From an uncultured bacterium (GTDB lineage: Bacteria; Bacteroidota; Bacteroidia; Bacteroidales; Bacteroidaceae): a DNA stretch of 64,000 nucleotides. A model generated the notes under the pieces. That model was not told where the DNA came from. It was given only the letters and a program-made list of their open reading frames with translations, and searched no databases. The DNA lies in NCBI GenBank assembly GCA_946546825.1, contig CAMNOK010000002.1:37668-101667 (forward strand). The letters run 5' to 3'. Each line of letters starts with the position of its first letter. Positions within the stretch are counted from its first letter, which is position 1. Positions 30,515 to 40,855 of this stretch are shown here, in pieces. Position numbers and translations under genes: made by a program.

Positions 30515-31333
30515 ATGAATCCACATTATAATTTATATAACCAAAATGTCTTTGAAGGACTGCCGAAACTTACTTCCGACAGTTTCGACCTTTGTATTGT
30601 AGACCCGCCATACGGAGCGTCGTCGAAGCATAACTGGGACTATGGAAAGAAGGAAAGGCTGGTTGGCTTTGGTGGTGAATGGAATCTTGAAAACGAGGCG
30701 TGGGACTTGCTGACACAAAACGATTCTTTCCTGCAAACCTACCAGTGGCTGAAGGAGTTGAAGAGGATTATCAAGTTGGAAGGGTCAATATGGATTCACT
30801 CTACCTACCACAATTCGGGTTTTGTCAATGTCTGTTGCCAATTACTTGGACTGGAGATTATCAATGAAATAGCCTGGTTCAAACGCAACTCATTTCCCAA
30901 TCTGTCTGGCAGACGGTTGACTGCAAGCCATGAAACTATTCTGTGGGTGCATAAGGGTGGGGAAAAAAATCGAAAGTATTACTTCAACTACGAAGCGTCA
31001 AAGGCTTATGCATCCTCTTCTGATATGCTAAAAGAAGCGGGCAAGCAAATGAGAACCGTTTGGGATATTCCTAACAACAAGTCAAAAGAAGAAATGAAAT
31101 TCGGCTCGCACCCCACACAAAAACCTATCAAGGTGTCGGAAAGGATATTGGCATTGTGTGGTGTGGAGGGTGGCAACTTGCTTGTTCCCTTTGCTGGTTC
31201 TGGAACGGAAATGGTGGCTGGCATTAGGGCCGGCATGAACGTTACAGGGTTTGAGATAGAAGAAGAGTATTACAACATTGCCAAGAAGCGTTTGGAAGAA
31301 GCGCAGAAGGCAAAAGCAACATCTTTATTCTGA
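30515..31333 (+). CDS. DNA adenine methyltransferase, beta class (DpnA/MboII-like)
   Basis: CIVDPPYGA motif IV precedes HPTQKP and FAGSGTEMVAG motif I; start refined to MNPHYNLYN. Confidence 0.92.
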   Translation: MNPHYNLYNQNVFEGLPKLTSDSFDLCIVDPPYGASSKHNWDYGKKERLVGFGGEWNLENEAWDLLTQNDSFLQTYQWLKELKRIIKLEGSIWIHSTYHNSGFVNVCCQLLGLEIINEIAWFKRNSFPNLSGRRLTASHETILWVHKGGEKNRKYYFNYEASKAYASSSDMLKEAGKQMRTVWDIPNNKSKEEMKFGSHPTQKPIKVSERILALCGVEGGNLLVPFAGSGTEMVAGIRAGMNVTGFEIEEEYYNIAKKRLEEAQKAKATSLF

Positions 31334-32157
31334 TGAAACCATTACAACCTGTCATCAAGTGGTCTGGCAGCAAGAGAGTGGTTGCCGAGCAACTGGCCGA
31401 GTTTTTTCAGCCAGCTAGAACTTATTATGAGCCTTTCGTCGGAGGAGGTTCCATGATGCCGTTTTCGAAATCGAACAAGGGCAAAGCCAGCGACATTATT
31501 CCGGAGCTTATATCCCTTTGGAATGAGATAAAGGATAATCCGGAGAAAGTTTCCGTTGCTTATGCTGAACGATGGAAACGATTGCAGACAGATGGCTATC
31601 AAGTATATTATGAGATTCGAGATTCTTTTAATGCCACGAGAGACCCAATGGACTTTCTGTTTCTGACACGCACTTGCCTTAATGGGATGATTCGCTACAA
31701 TAGTGCAGGGGAGTTTAACAATTCATTTCATTTGACAAGACCAGGCATTGACCCCTATCGACTTACCCAAATCATACGTCAGTGGCATCAGTACATCCGC
31801 AAATTTGACTTCTTGAACACTGATTACAGGGAATGTCTTGCAGATGTTAAGGCTGGCGATTTTGTGTTTTTAGACCCTCCGTATGGTGGGACAAAAAGCC
31901 GCTATACGCAGACACCATTCTCTTTGGATGATTTATACAAGACACTCGACTCTCTAAACTCAAAAGGCGTTTACTGGATGCTGACATTTGACGGAACATC
32001 GGGTGAACGCACCTATTCGTATGCGCCACCCGAAGAACTCTATAAGGTAACCTTCAAAATAAAGACGGGAAAGTCTGCTTTCAGAAAAGTCATTGACAAA
32101 GTTCAGGAAGATATTCATGAATCAGTGTACCTTAACTATAAAAGTTCCCTGTTCTGA
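31333..32157 (+). CDS. DNA adenine methyltransferase, D12/Dam class
   Basis: VIKWSGSKRVVAEQL and YYEPFVGGGSM motif I; FVFLDPPYGG motif IV; overlaps upstream stop by 1 nt. Confidence 0.93.
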   Translation: MKPLQPVIKWSGSKRVVAEQLAEFFQPARTYYEPFVGGGSMMPFSKSNKGKASDIIPELISLWNEIKDNPEKVSVAYAERWKRLQTDGYQVYYEIRDSFNATRDPMDFLFLTRTCLNGMIRYNSAGEFNNSFHLTRPGIDPYRLTQIIRQWHQYIRKFDFLNTDYRECLADVKAGDFVFLDPPYGGTKSRYTQTPFSLDDLYKTLDSLNSKGVYWMLTFDGTSGERTYSYAPPEELYKVTFKIKTGKSAFRKVIDKVQEDIHESVYLNYKSSLF

Positions 32158-34188
32158 GGCTATCTGTTTCAAATGGTCTCCAATCAGCGCACCTCTTTCG
32201 TTGGAATAGAAATGCAGGGTAGACACATCGCCGAACTCAAAAGCAAAGATTGCATCCAGATTGCCACGGTCAAGGTGTTGACTTAGTTCCTCGTCGTTCT
32301 TATACAGGAAAGCGCCAACGGCTAAGAGATCGTATCCCACTTGGCCCAATGTGCCATCAAAGAACCTCCATTTCGTGTTTGCTGATGTCCAATAGGCCGT
32401 CGGCTCACTTCGAAACAGGTCTCTGATGTAATCTTTCAGGCGATTCCCAATATTATCCTCCAAATCTTTCCCCAGTCCTTTCGACTCAATGGTAACAAAG
32501 ATCGGCTTGTCCCCAGAGCTGAATTGAAAAATATGGTCAGGGCGTTTGCTTGCTTCCGACACTCTTGGCAGGGAAGTCCATTTATATTCTTCATCGTTCC
32601 TGTAAAATGAGATTCCTGACCAGTCGCCTCCAGGTGGATTGCAGAAACATTCATAGATGCCATCGGCCTCATGGTGAGCAAAAATTTGATGAATGGCGCA
32701 ATCGGTATCATGTTCAAAGTACGAAACTTCGGGTTTCTCAATGTATGGGAACGTAATCTTGTTTTCTCGCGGCAAAACGCTCTCTTTGATACTGATGAAT
32801 ATTTTCTTGCTACATGTCGTACTGTCGACTAACAGATAGTTGCAGCACACAAAGATGGCTTGAAACAGACCGTTGTTGTTGCATAGTTCATCGGGGCTTT
32901 TTGTCAAGAGTTCCCAAGTGTATTTCGTTCCTGGCCCAGAAACGACAGCCATGATGTTTGCGTCTCTGCCTAACAGCATTCGGCATAGAGGTGCCAATCC
33001 TCTGTCTGGTCGTGAATCGTCACCTTTCGGCTTGAAGCCAGTAATCCATACGATTGCAAGTTCTTTCTTTGTATCTACCGCAGGATTCATTCTGCGATAA
33101 GTCTTTTTCAACCAGCTCTTGAAAGTTCTCACGTTTGCCTTAGGAATGATGCAGAATGGCAGTTCTTTGGCCGTGATAGGTTTTGCTGATAATGATTCCA
33201 CCTCCTCTTTCAACAGGTCAAATGTGTCAGTCATGGCGACTTTACTCGCAGATTTCTTTTTCCACTCAATACCATCATAGCGAGCCAACCGCGACGCCCT
33301 GTTTCTTGAGTTTAACAGTGATTTCCATTCATTGCCTCGTAGCGTATCTCGCCGTTGTCGGGTATTGGCAAGAATCTTTACAAGTGAAAGTGCTTTGTTT
33401 GCTAGAGAAGCGACAATTTCACTGGTGTCTTCGCCAAGAAGTATGCCCTTCAAATATCGAAGGCTATCGGCATATCCAAGTGTGTCTTTGTAGTGTTTCA
33501 TGTTTTCCTCCGTCATTGAGGGGTGTGACCGATATACGGGCAGACAAACACACCCCATATCCTTCGATAAGGTGATATAGGAGAAAGGAACGGCAGGATT
33601 AGGATATCGTGGGGCTTTGGGCGTGCGATTCTCGTCAAGTTCTATCCCGCCAATCTCGGCATAATACAAATAAGGCACGTTTGCCATCACACTGGCCAAT
33701 GCTCTGCCGTTTCTCTGCCAAGCATTGTTGCCTGCAGGCAGAGCAGAACAATATTCAATGGCTAACAAAATGTACTCTTCGCCATCCTGAATTTCTGTGA
33801 TGTACGAATCGGCACTTTCACGAAGTCGTCCACCATGTTGGCTCACAATTTTGCCAAGGTCAATGCCGCCCCATCGTCCATGACCCGACAATAGTTCTAT
33901 CTCGAATGCGCAACTTCCCGTTTCTACCCTGTACTTTGGGAAATAAACGGGATGCTTTAGCAAAACACATGAGGCATTGAAAGCCTCAACAATCATGTTA
34001 AGTGTCCTCTCACACTCAACAATGTTGTCTCCGTGAATCCTTATGTGCCGTTCGTTCATACGTATATAAAACAGAAATTCCTCAAAAAAGAGGACGTGGC
34101 AGGATTCAGGTTGCATACCCAGGCATTGCACAGCCCACGCCAGACAACAATCATTCTGTCCACGCCCATAGTCTTTTGGCGCAGACAC
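32122..34188 (-). CDS. Candidate Type II restriction endonuclease (688 aa)
   Basis: Convergent with two DNA methyltransferases; RPDHIFQFSSGDKPIFVTIESKG fits a PD-(D/E)XK core. Confidence 0.65.
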   Translation of the reverse strand: MSAPKDYGRGQNDCCLAWAVQCLGMQPESCHVLFFEEFLFYIRMNERHIRIHGDNIVECERTLNMIVEAFNASCVLLKHPVYFPKYRVETGSCAFEIELLSGHGRWGGIDLGKIVSQHGGRLRESADSYITEIQDGEEYILLAIEYCSALPAGNNAWQRNGRALASVMANVPYLYYAEIGGIELDENRTPKAPRYPNPAVPFSYITLSKDMGCVCLPVYRSHPSMTEENMKHYKDTLGYADSLRYLKGILLGEDTSEIVASLANKALSLVKILANTRQRRDTLRGNEWKSLLNSRNRASRLARYDGIEWKKKSASKVAMTDTFDLLKEEVESLSAKPITAKELPFCIIPKANVRTFKSWLKKTYRRMNPAVDTKKELAIVWITGFKPKGDDSRPDRGLAPLCRMLLGRDANIMAVVSGPGTKYTWELLTKSPDELCNNNGLFQAIFVCCNYLLVDSTTCSKKIFISIKESVLPRENKITFPYIEKPEVSYFEHDTDCAIHQIFAHHEADGIYECFCNPPGGDWSGISFYRNDEEYKWTSLPRVSEASKRPDHIFQFSSGDKPIFVTIESKGLGKDLEDNIGNRLKDYIRDLFRSEPTAYWTSANTKWRFFDGTLGQVGYDLLAVGAFLYKNDEELSQHLDRGNLDAIFAFEFGDVSTLHFYSNERGALIGDHLKQIASEQGTFIVKVH

Positions 34189-34499
34189 CCTTGTTGTCCT
34201 AATAACTAAACTGACGTGGTGGTTTGTGCAAATTCGGGTATTTCAGTATAGTCAAGGATGTCTAAAAACTATTATGTTCTTTCTTCTCTTCTTTGTTGAA
34301 TTAGTTAGTGGTTATTTGTTCTACTTCTCATTGCTATTCTTGCGAATTGCTTTGCAAAAGTACTCATTTTTTTATTATTTGCCCCCTTTTCTCTATAAAA
34401 AAATAAAAAGAGGGGTAATTGTCATGGTTTTACTATTTGTTTTTTTTGCTTTATCGTAAGCAGCGATAACTTATTGCTATGCTATGAGAGGTGGTTTTG

Positions 34500-34543
34500 A
34501 GTTACCCATTAACTCTATTATAGTTACCCACTAACTCTAAAAT
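34500..34543. repeat. Two tandem 22-bp units
   Basis: AGTTACCCATTAACTCTATTAT / AGTTACCCACTAACTCTAAAAT. Confidence 0.8.
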
Positions 34544-34770
34544 GGCTGGTATAGGCACCTTCCGGGCTGCTCGGCTTTGCCGCTTCGCTTGTCGAAGAAT
34601 GATGTCGGAGTAAGAATTTTAGGTATTTTGATAATTTGTCACATGTCACAAAATACCATTTCCGATAGGAATTAAACTTGAAATTAAACATAGAAAGCAA
34701 ATTCTATTGAAGACATAGTTCGTAGCATCAAAAAAATGAGTAATTATTTTTATATGTTCAGAGAAATCGT

Positions 34771-34778
34771 TACCTTTG
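34771..34778 (+). promoter_or_regulatory. -7 element (TACCTTTG) for pheT
   Basis: TAnnTTTG match about 37 nt upstream of the refined pheT start. Confidence 0.55.
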
Positions 34779-34814
34779 CATGGTTTTTCCGATAACAATA
34801 TTTTATTTCACGAT

Positions 34815-37310
34815 ATGAACATATCATATAAATGGCTTCACGAGTATGTGGATTTCAGTCTGACACCTCAGGAAACTGCTGATGCGCTGACTTCCTGTGG
34901 ACTTGAGGTCGATGCTTTGGAAGAAGTACAATCAATCAAAGGAGGGCTAAAAGGGCTCTATGTCGGGAAGGTACTCACATGTGAAGATGTACCCGGTACC
35001 CATCTACACTTAACAACCGTTGACCTTGGCAAGGCAGAGCCACAGCAAATTGTGTGCGGTGCGCCCAATGTGGCTGCAGGCCAGAAAGTCATTGTGGCCG
35101 ATTTGGGGTGTGTGCTCTATGACGGTGATAAAGAGTTCGTCATCAAGAAGGCCAAACTTCGTGGTATAGAGTCGAACGGCATGATATGTGCTGAAGACGA
35201 AATCGGAGTGGGTACCTCTCATGATGGTATTATTGTATTACCTGAGGATGCTCCCATTGGTCAGCCTGCGGCAGAGTATTATCATTTGGAAAGCGACTGG
35301 GTAATAGAAATAGATATTACGGCCAATCGTTCTGACGCTCTCTCTCATTGGGGCGTGGCACGCGACCTCTACGCTTGGTTGCGTCGTAATGGCTATGAGA
35401 CAAGCTTGCATCGACCTTCATGCGACAACTTTAAGATTGACAATGAGGATTTGCCTATAGAGGTAACTATTGATAACACCGAAGCCTGTCGTCGATATGT
35501 TTGCCTGAGCATCACTGGTTGCGAGGTAAAAGAAAGTCCCGATTGGCTGAAGAATAAGCTTAACACAATCGGCCTTCGCCCAATCAACAACATCGTGGAT
35601 ATTACCAACTATGTCATGATGGCATACGGACAGCCTATGCACTGTTTCGATGCAGACATGGTAAAGGGACATCACATTGTGGTTCGCACCCAGCCCGAGG
35701 GAACAAAATTTGTTACTCTCGACGGCGAAGAACATATCCTGGGTGAGCATGACTTGAGTATCTGCAATGCAGAAGAACCCATGTGTATAGCGGGAATCTT
35801 CGGCGGTAAGGGTAGCGGCACCTATGATACTACGCATAATGTGGTGCTTGAGGCAGCCTACTTCCATCCCACCTGGATTCGTAAGAGTGCTCGTCGTCAT
35901 GGTCTCTCCACTGATGCCAGCTACCGCTTTGAGCGAGGTATCGATCCCAACGGAGCTATTTATGCCATGAAACAGGCAGCTATCCTCTGTTGTGAACTGG
36001 CGGGGGGCAAGGTTTCCATGCAGTTGAAAGATGTCTATCCTAATCCCATTCCCGATGCGAAGGTATCTCTTTCGTACAGTTATGTTAACAGCTTGATAGG
36101 TAAGGAAATAGGCATTAATACCATCAAAGATATTGTTACCTCGCTGGACATGGTCATAACTTCTGAGAATGAAGATGGAATAGAATTAACAGTTCCGGCT
36201 TACCGTGTAGATGTGCAGCGCCCATGCGATGTCGTAGAGGATATCCTTAGGATTTATGGTTATAACAATGTGGAGATTCCCACACAATTGAAGAGTTCGT
36301 TGGTGATACCTGCTGAAGCAGACAAGGTACTCCGGCTTCAGAATAAGGTAAGTGAGCAGCTCGTTGGTTGTGGTTTTAATGAAATCTTGAATAATTCTCT
36401 TACCAAGCTTTCATATTATGATCGTGGAGAAAAGCAACTCTCTGATTATCCGCTTGACACCACCGTCAAGGTGATGAATCCACTTTCTGCCGACCTCGGT
36501 GTGATGCGTCAGACGCTATTGTTTGGCGGATTAGAGAGCATTGTACGCAATGCTAATCGTAAGATGCCTAATCTTCGTTTCTTTGAGTTTGGAAACTGTT
36601 ATCACTTTAAGAAAGCTGCCGAGCCTGCCGTTCAGGGAGACCTACAAGAACAAAAGGCGCCCATCAGCCAATATTCAGAAGAGATGCATCTGGGACTGTG
36701 GATAACAGGTAAGCGCGTAGAAGGTAGTTGGATTCATGCCAACGAGTCTTCCACATTCTATGAACTAAGGGCTTATGTCGAGAACATCTTCGCCCGTTTA
36801 GGAGTAAGCACAGGCATGATGGTGGTAGAGAAGAGTCAGAACGACATTTTCTCTCACGGGCTCACGATTAAGAATCGTGGTGGTAAAATCCTTGCAGAGC
36901 TTGGTGTAATCAGTCGCCGATTGCAGAAGGAGGCTCAGATAGACAATGAGGTGTTCTATGCCGATATGCATTGGTCAGCATTGATGAAAGCTATTCGCAA
37001 GAATAAGGTCGAATATAGTGAACTCTCCAAGTTCCCGTCAGTGAGCCGCGACTTAGCTTTGCTTATTGATAAAAAAGTGGAGTTTGCGGAGATAGAGCAA
37101 GTTGCTCGCCAAGCAGAGCGCAAGCTGCTGAAGAGCGTAGAACTCTTCGATGTCTATGAAGGTAAGAACCTACCTGAAGGGAAGAAAAGCTATGCTGTGA
37201 ATTTCATTCTTCAAGACACAGAGAAGACATTGAATGACAAACAGATTGACGCTGTTATGCAGAAAATCATCAACAGCCTCAAGCAGAAGCTCAGTGCTGA
37301 GTTGAGATAA
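34815..37310 (+). CDS. pheT: Phenylalanyl-tRNA synthetase beta subunit
   Basis: MNISYKWLHEYVDFSLTPQETADALTSCGLEVD; tRNA-binding, B3/B4, B5 and FDX-ACB domains. Confidence 0.97.
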   Translation: MNISYKWLHEYVDFSLTPQETADALTSCGLEVDALEEVQSIKGGLKGLYVGKVLTCEDVPGTHLHLTTVDLGKAEPQQIVCGAPNVAAGQKVIVADLGCVLYDGDKEFVIKKAKLRGIESNGMICAEDEIGVGTSHDGIIVLPEDAPIGQPAAEYYHLESDWVIEIDITANRSDALSHWGVARDLYAWLRRNGYETSLHRPSCDNFKIDNEDLPIEVTIDNTEACRRYVCLSITGCEVKESPDWLKNKLNTIGLRPINNIVDITNYVMMAYGQPMHCFDADMVKGHHIVVRTQPEGTKFVTLDGEEHILGEHDLSICNAEEPMCIAGIFGGKGSGTYDTTHNVVLEAAYFHPTWIRKSARRHGLSTDASYRFERGIDPNGAIYAMKQAAILCCELAGGKVSMQLKDVYPNPIPDAKVSLSYSYVNSLIGKEIGINTIKDIVTSLDMVITSENEDGIELTVPAYRVDVQRPCDVVEDILRIYGYNNVEIPTQLKSSLVIPAEADKVLRLQNKVSEQLVGCGFNEILNNSLTKLSYYDRGEKQLSDYPLDTTVKVMNPLSADLGVMRQTLLFGGLESIVRNANRKMPNLRFFEFGNCYHFKKAAEPAVQGDLQEQKAPISQYSEEMHLGLWITGKRVEGSWIHANESSTFYELRAYVENIFARLGVSTGMMVVEKSQNDIFSHGLTIKNRGGKILAELGVISRRLQKEAQIDNEVFYADMHWSALMKAIRKNKVEYSELSKFPSVSRDLALLIDKKVEFAEIEQVARQAERKLLKSVELFDVYEGKNLPEGKKSYAVNFILQDTEKTLNDKQIDAVMQKIINSLKQKLSAELR

Positions 37311-37352
37311 TTATTAATAGTAAATATAATGAATTAAGTAATCAATAATAAT

Positions 37353-38084
37353 ATGGGAAGAGCATTTGAATACCGTAAAGCTGCAAAGCTAAAGAGATGG
37401 GGCCACATGGCCAAGACCTTTACCAAAATTGGCAAACAGATTGCCATTGCTGTGAAGGCTGGCGGTCCGGAGCCCGACATGAACCCGGCATTGCGTGCCA
37501 TCATTGCCAATGCCAAGCGTGAGAACATGCCGAAAGACAACATTGAGCGTGCCATCAAGAACGCTATGGGTAAGGACCAAAGTGACTATAAGGAAGTGAC
37601 CTACGAGGGTTACGGTCCTCATGGCATAGCCATCTTTGTAGATACACTGACCGACAACACCACACGTACTGTCGGCGACGTTCGTTCAGTATTCAACAAG
37701 TTCAATGGAAACCTGGGTACTCAGGGGTCTCTGTCATTCCTTTTTGACCACAAGGCTGTTTTTACCTTCAAGAAAAAAGACGGTCTTGACATGGACGAAT
37801 TGATACTTGACCTCATTGACTATGGTGTGGAAGACGAGTATGACGAAGACGAGGAGACGGGCGAAATTACTATCTACGCAGAGCCGACCAGCTTTGGTGA
37901 CCTACAGAAGCACCTGGAAACAGAGGGCTTTGAAGTGACGGGGGCGGAGTTTACCCGTATTCCCAATGATTTGAAAGATGTGACTGAAGAGGAGCGTGCT
38001 ACCATTGACAAGATGATAGAGAAGCTCGAAGACTTTGATGACGTTCAGACGGTCTATACCAATATGAAGCCTGCCATAGATTAA
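37353..38084 (+). CDS. YebC/PmpR family regulator
   Basis: MGRAFEYRKAAKLKRWGHMAKTFTKIGKQI; RENMPKDNIERAIKNA. Confidence 0.95.
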   Translation: MGRAFEYRKAAKLKRWGHMAKTFTKIGKQIAIAVKAGGPEPDMNPALRAIIANAKRENMPKDNIERAIKNAMGKDQSDYKEVTYEGYGPHGIAIFVDTLTDNTTRTVGDVRSVFNKFNGNLGTQGSLSFLFDHKAVFTFKKKDGLDMDELILDLIDYGVEDEYDEDEETGEITIYAEPTSFGDLQKHLETEGFEVTGAEFTRIPNDLKDVTEEERATIDKMIEKLEDFDDVQTVYTNMKPAID

Positions 38085-38175
38085 TGGCTTTCATGTCATG
38101 ACATATTCTCAGTTGGAAAACTTCTGAATATGATGAAGAAAAGACATGAAGACGCTTCTTTCCCCTTAAAATAGG

Positions 38176-39111
38176 ATGGAGAACGATTTTAAATATTATG
38201 TAAACAAGACAGAGCGGAGATTTATTTTGTTTTCCGTTCTGTCTTTTTTTATCATGGCTCTGATGGCCTATTTCTTCATTGCACCTGTCTATCAAGAGAT
38301 GAATACTTCCTTGGAGAAAGAGAACAACGAGGATTCTCTGGCCAGAACAGTTTTACCTCATGAGGGAAAACGAAGTATCCTACCGCCCAATGAACGCTGG
38401 TATTCCAGTGCAGGACAACAGCAACAGGCAGAGCGCTTTCCGTTCGACCCAAACACAGCAGACAGTACGGAACTTGCAAGACTTGGCTTCAGCTATTGGC
38501 AGATTCACAGTATCTATCGCTACCGTCAGCGTGGAGGAGTTTATAGACTTCCATCGGATATTGCAGACATATACGGAATGACTGTTAAGCAATATCGTGA
38601 ACTGTTGCCCTTTGTGCGTATCTCCAACGACTATAAGCCTGCAGTTGAATTCGTGAAAGCCTCCCAACTAAAACCTGTTGCAGGTTACGACACGTTGCAA
38701 GACATAAGAAAACTTTTGCCAGGTGAAACAGTTGACATCAATCATGCAGACACAACAGAGCTGAAGCGCATACCTGGTGTGGGAAGCTATTACGCCCGCC
38801 GAATCATGGAATACCGTCAACGACTTGGCGGCTTTGTTTCCCCATCTCAGCTGTTGGATATTCAAGGACTTTCGCCGGTTGCTGAGCAATATGCACGAGT
38901 GGAGTCGGGAGTAGCCAAGAAGGTACATATAAACACAATGACCGTTGAACAGCTGGCCCGCCATCCTTATATTCGTTTCCGTCGTGCCCGTGCCATTGTT
39001 GAATATCGAAGGCTCTATGGTGAATTAAACTCAGCAGCAGATTTACAAAAGCTCCATCTTTTCACATCTGAGGAAATACAACAGCTGATGCCCTATCTGG
39101 AATTCAGATAG
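38176..39111 (+). CDS. Helix-hairpin-helix (ComEA-like) protein
   Basis: INHADTTELKRIPGVGSYYARRIMEYRQRLGGF, INTMTVEQLARHPYIRFRRARAIVEYR; N-terminal TM. Confidence 0.88.
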   Translation: MENDFKYYVNKTERRFILFSVLSFFIMALMAYFFIAPVYQEMNTSLEKENNEDSLARTVLPHEGKRSILPPNERWYSSAGQQQQAERFPFDPNTADSTELARLGFSYWQIHSIYRYRQRGGVYRLPSDIADIYGMTVKQYRELLPFVRISNDYKPAVEFVKASQLKPVAGYDTLQDIRKLLPGETVDINHADTTELKRIPGVGSYYARRIMEYRQRLGGFVSPSQLLDIQGLSPVAEQYARVESGVAKKVHINTMTVEQLARHPYIRFRRARAIVEYRRLYGELNSAADLQKLHLFTSEEIQQLMPYLEFR

Positions 39112-39141
39112 AGTTGAAAATGTAAGAGGTAGAAATATTAA

Positions 39142-39175
39142 AAAGGCTCCGTCGCAAGTCAGCGGCGGAGCCTTT
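39142..39175. terminator. Bidirectional terminator between convergent genes
   Basis: AAAGGCTCCGTCGC-AAGTCA-GCGGCGGAGCCTTT. Confidence 0.8.
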
Positions 39176-39229
39176 CTGTAATGTTAGTTAACAGATCTGT
39201 ACAGGGGAGTCAAGAATCTGTATAACCAT

Positions 39230-40831
39230 TCAACTCTTGAATTCTACGGCAGCCTTCTCAATGCCGAGACAAGCTTTGTAGTTTTCAATGTAGCGGTTGA
39301 AGCCTTCAACTTCCTCTTCTGTAGGTGCAATCTCGGTACCTGTGTTTCCGGCGAAGACAACTTCTTCCAGGTAGTCGGCCAGATTCAGTCCCTTGGGGTT
39401 GTTCACCACATAGCCTGCCAGCAGGGCTATACCCCATGCGCCACCCTCGCCAGCTGTTTCCATGACAGAGATGGGAGAGTTCAGGGCAGCAGCCAGCATG
39501 CGCTGACCAACGCCGGCTGTCTTGAAGTAGCCGCCATGACCAGTGATACGATCCACCTTCACATGCTCTTCCTTCAGGAGGATGTCGTTGCCAATCTTTA
39601 GCACACCGATGGCGCCATAGAGGTGACTACGCATGAAGTTGGCAAGATTGAACTTGTCGTTGGCAGAGCGAACGAAGAGGGGACGACCCTCCTGCAGACC
39701 AGTGACGGGTTCTCCCGAAACATAGTTGTAAGCCATCAGTCCACCGCAGTCGGTGTCTCCTTCCAAGGCTTTGTTAAACAACTTGCCATAGAGCTCATTC
39801 ATGTCAACGGGTACTCCGAGCAGCTGCTGGTATTCCTTGAACAGGCCTACCCAAGCATTGATATCGCTGGTACAGTTGTTGCAGTGAACCATGGCAACGA
39901 GAGAACCGTCGGGGGTGGTAACTATATCAATGGGCTCATACGGCTTTGACAGTTCTTTCTCGAGTACAATCATCGAGAACGAAGACGTTCCGGCGGATAC
40001 ATTACCCGTACGCTGCTTGACGGCATTGGTGGCAACCATACCTGTTCCGGCGTCGCCTTCTGGCGGGCATACGGGCACACCGGCCTTCAGGTGTCCAGAC
40101 ACGTCGAGCTTCAGGGCTCCTTCCGGAGTGAGGAAGCCGGCATTTTCGCCAGCGTTGAGCGACTTTGGAAGGATGTCGAGCAACTTCCACTCATAGTTCT
40201 TTGATGCGATGAGTTTGTCGAATTTAGCCACCATCACACCGTCATAGGTCTTTGTGTGTGGATCTACAGGAATCATTCCCGAAGCATCGCCTACACCGAG
40301 GACAAACTGTCCGGTCACTTGCCAGTGTACATATCCTGCCAGGGTGGTTAAGTATTTGATGTGTGGAACATGCTCTTCGTTATCAAGAATAGCCTGATAG
40401 AGGTGAGAAATGCTCCAGCGCAGCGGTATGTTGTAGTGGAACAGTTCGGAAAGTTCTGCAGCAGCCTTACCCGTGTTGGTGTTACGCCAAGTGCGGAAAG
40501 GAACAAGAATTTCCTGCTTCTCGTTGAAAGCCATATAGCCGTGCATCATGGCAGAAAAGCCTATGGCAGCCAGTGATTCAATCTCCGTGTCATACTGACG
40601 TTGCACATCGCGACGCAGGTCGGCATAGCAGTCCTGCAATCCGTACCAGATGGCCTCTGTCGAGTAGGTCCACAAGCCGTCAACCAGCTGGTTTTCCCAC
40701 TCGTGAGAACCCTGTGCGATGGGCTTGTTTTGCTCGTCGATGAGTACAGCTTTGATGCGGGTAGAGCCAAACTCGATACCGAGGATGGCTTTACCGCTTT
40801 CTATTACTTGTTTTGCAGTCATAATTGTCAA
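39230..40831 (-). CDS. araB: Ribulokinase (FGGY family)
   Basis: AILGIEFGSTRIKAVLIDEQNKPIAQGSHEWEN; neighbour of araA/araD. Confidence 0.9.
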   Translation of the reverse strand: MTIMTAKQVIESGKAILGIEFGSTRIKAVLIDEQNKPIAQGSHEWENQLVDGLWTYSTEAIWYGLQDCYADLRRDVQRQYDTEIESLAAIGFSAMMHGYMAFNEKQEILVPFRTWRNTNTGKAAAELSELFHYNIPLRWSISHLYQAILDNEEHVPHIKYLTTLAGYVHWQVTGQFVLGVGDASGMIPVDPHTKTYDGVMVAKFDKLIASKNYEWKLLDILPKSLNAGENAGFLTPEGALKLDVSGHLKAGVPVCPPEGDAGTGMVATNAVKQRTGNVSAGTSSFSMIVLEKELSKPYEPIDIVTTPDGSLVAMVHCNNCTSDINAWVGLFKEYQQLLGVPVDMNELYGKLFNKALEGDTDCGGLMAYNYVSGEPVTGLQEGRPLFVRSANDKFNLANFMRSHLYGAIGVLKIGNDILLKEEHVKVDRITGHGGYFKTAGVGQRMLAAALNSPISVMETAGEGGAWGIALLAGYVVNNPKGLNLADYLEEVVFAGNTGTEIAPTEEEVEGFNRYIENYKACLGIEKAAVEFKS

Positions 40832-40855
40832 TTATCAATTATCAATTGTCAATTA
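40822..40855. repeat. AATTGTCAATTATCAATT-type repeat between araB and araA
   Basis: TAATTGTCAATTATCAATTATCAATTGTCAATTA. Confidence 0.75.

Noticed and set aside
34226-34459. 77-aa hydrophobic plus-strand ORF upstream of pheT
   Set aside because: AT-rich intergenic DNA, Phe/Leu-rich without RBS or domain support; could be a small membrane protein but not supportable.
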